A stretch of DNA of 64,000 nt from Akanthomyces muscarius. Lineage: Eukaryota; Ascomycota; Sordariomycetes; Hypocreales; Cordycipitaceae. Location of the stretch: positions 1,488,001-1,552,000 of the forward strand of contig NC_079244.1 in NCBI RefSeq assembly GCF_028009165.1, written 5' to 3'. Below the pieces are notes generated by a model that was not told the DNA's origin, did no database searches, and saw only the letters and a list, made by a program, of their open reading frames with translations. Made by a program: the position numbers and the translations under genes. Below, one piece after another: positions 63,981-64,000 of this stretch (the first letter of the stretch is position 1; each line of letters opens with the position of its first letter).

Positions 63981-64000
63981 AGCAGAAGTGTGGTGGATTG

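Noticed and set aside
1..64000. CRISPR arrays, bacterial operons, ribosome binding sites, rRNA
   Set aside because: None is expected in a fungal nuclear region and none was seen. The only regular repeats are the minisatellites and microsatellites listed.

Overview
The window is nuclear DNA of a filamentous ascomycete, most likely a Sordariomycete and plausibly Hypocreales. This rests on short introns (about 47-140 nt, one of 274 nt, GT...CTAAC...AG), dense genes on both strands, many fungal-type Zn2Cys6 regulators and Dal5-type transporters, and one AT-rich block with a transposon decayed in the manner of repeat-induced point mutation (RIP). Exon joins were worked out by hand from reading frame, splice signals and family motifs. 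No database search was run, and species and names of unusual families are inference.

1-10 kb: the 3' end of a GH1 beta-glucosidase, a Zn2Cys6 regulator and a secreted glycosidase that looks like the GH162 endo-beta-1,2-glucanase family. The regulator and the glycosidase share a divergent promoter with a CGG/CCG dyad. Then come an acyl-CoA dehydrogenase, a second Zn2Cys6 regulator and a small mitochondrial-type membrane protein.

10-19 kb: a possible catabolic cluster with a Dal5-type MFS permease, a RidA/YjgF imine deaminase, a DHDPS-family class I aldolase and a DSD1-type PLP/Zn D-amino-acid dehydratase. The dehydratase would release an enamine/imine, RidA is the known deaminase for such compounds, and the permease could import the substrate. 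A peroxisomal (SKL) D-amino-acid oxidase at 51-52 kb belongs to the same chemistry but is not adjacent.

19-24.4 kb: an HsbA-like secreted protein, coding relics, and an 1,822-bp pogo/Fot-like transposon with 50-bp inverted repeats, TA target duplications and a stop-riddled transposase.

24-32 kb: an HSL-family alpha/beta hydrolase, a secreted CE1/feruloyl-esterase-like protein that seems to have lost its nucleophile Ser and catalytic His, and a regulator combining C2H2 and Zn2Cys6 DNA-binding domains.

32-43.7 kb: mostly housekeeping. TRF4-type poly(A) polymerase, a small unknown protein, YIP1, RCC1/Pim1, a CXC-rich metallothionein-like protein, a mitochondrial Ohr/OsmC peroxidase and an FAD monooxygenase.

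45-64 kb: a second Dal5-type permease, an orphan coiled-coil protein followed by a zone of three different tandem repeats, D-amino-acid oxidase, SRP54, a glutathione transferase, an FAD amine-oxidase-like protein, an MFS transporter with an N-terminal dileucine signal, and a KstD/fumarate-reductase-like FAD dehydrogenase.
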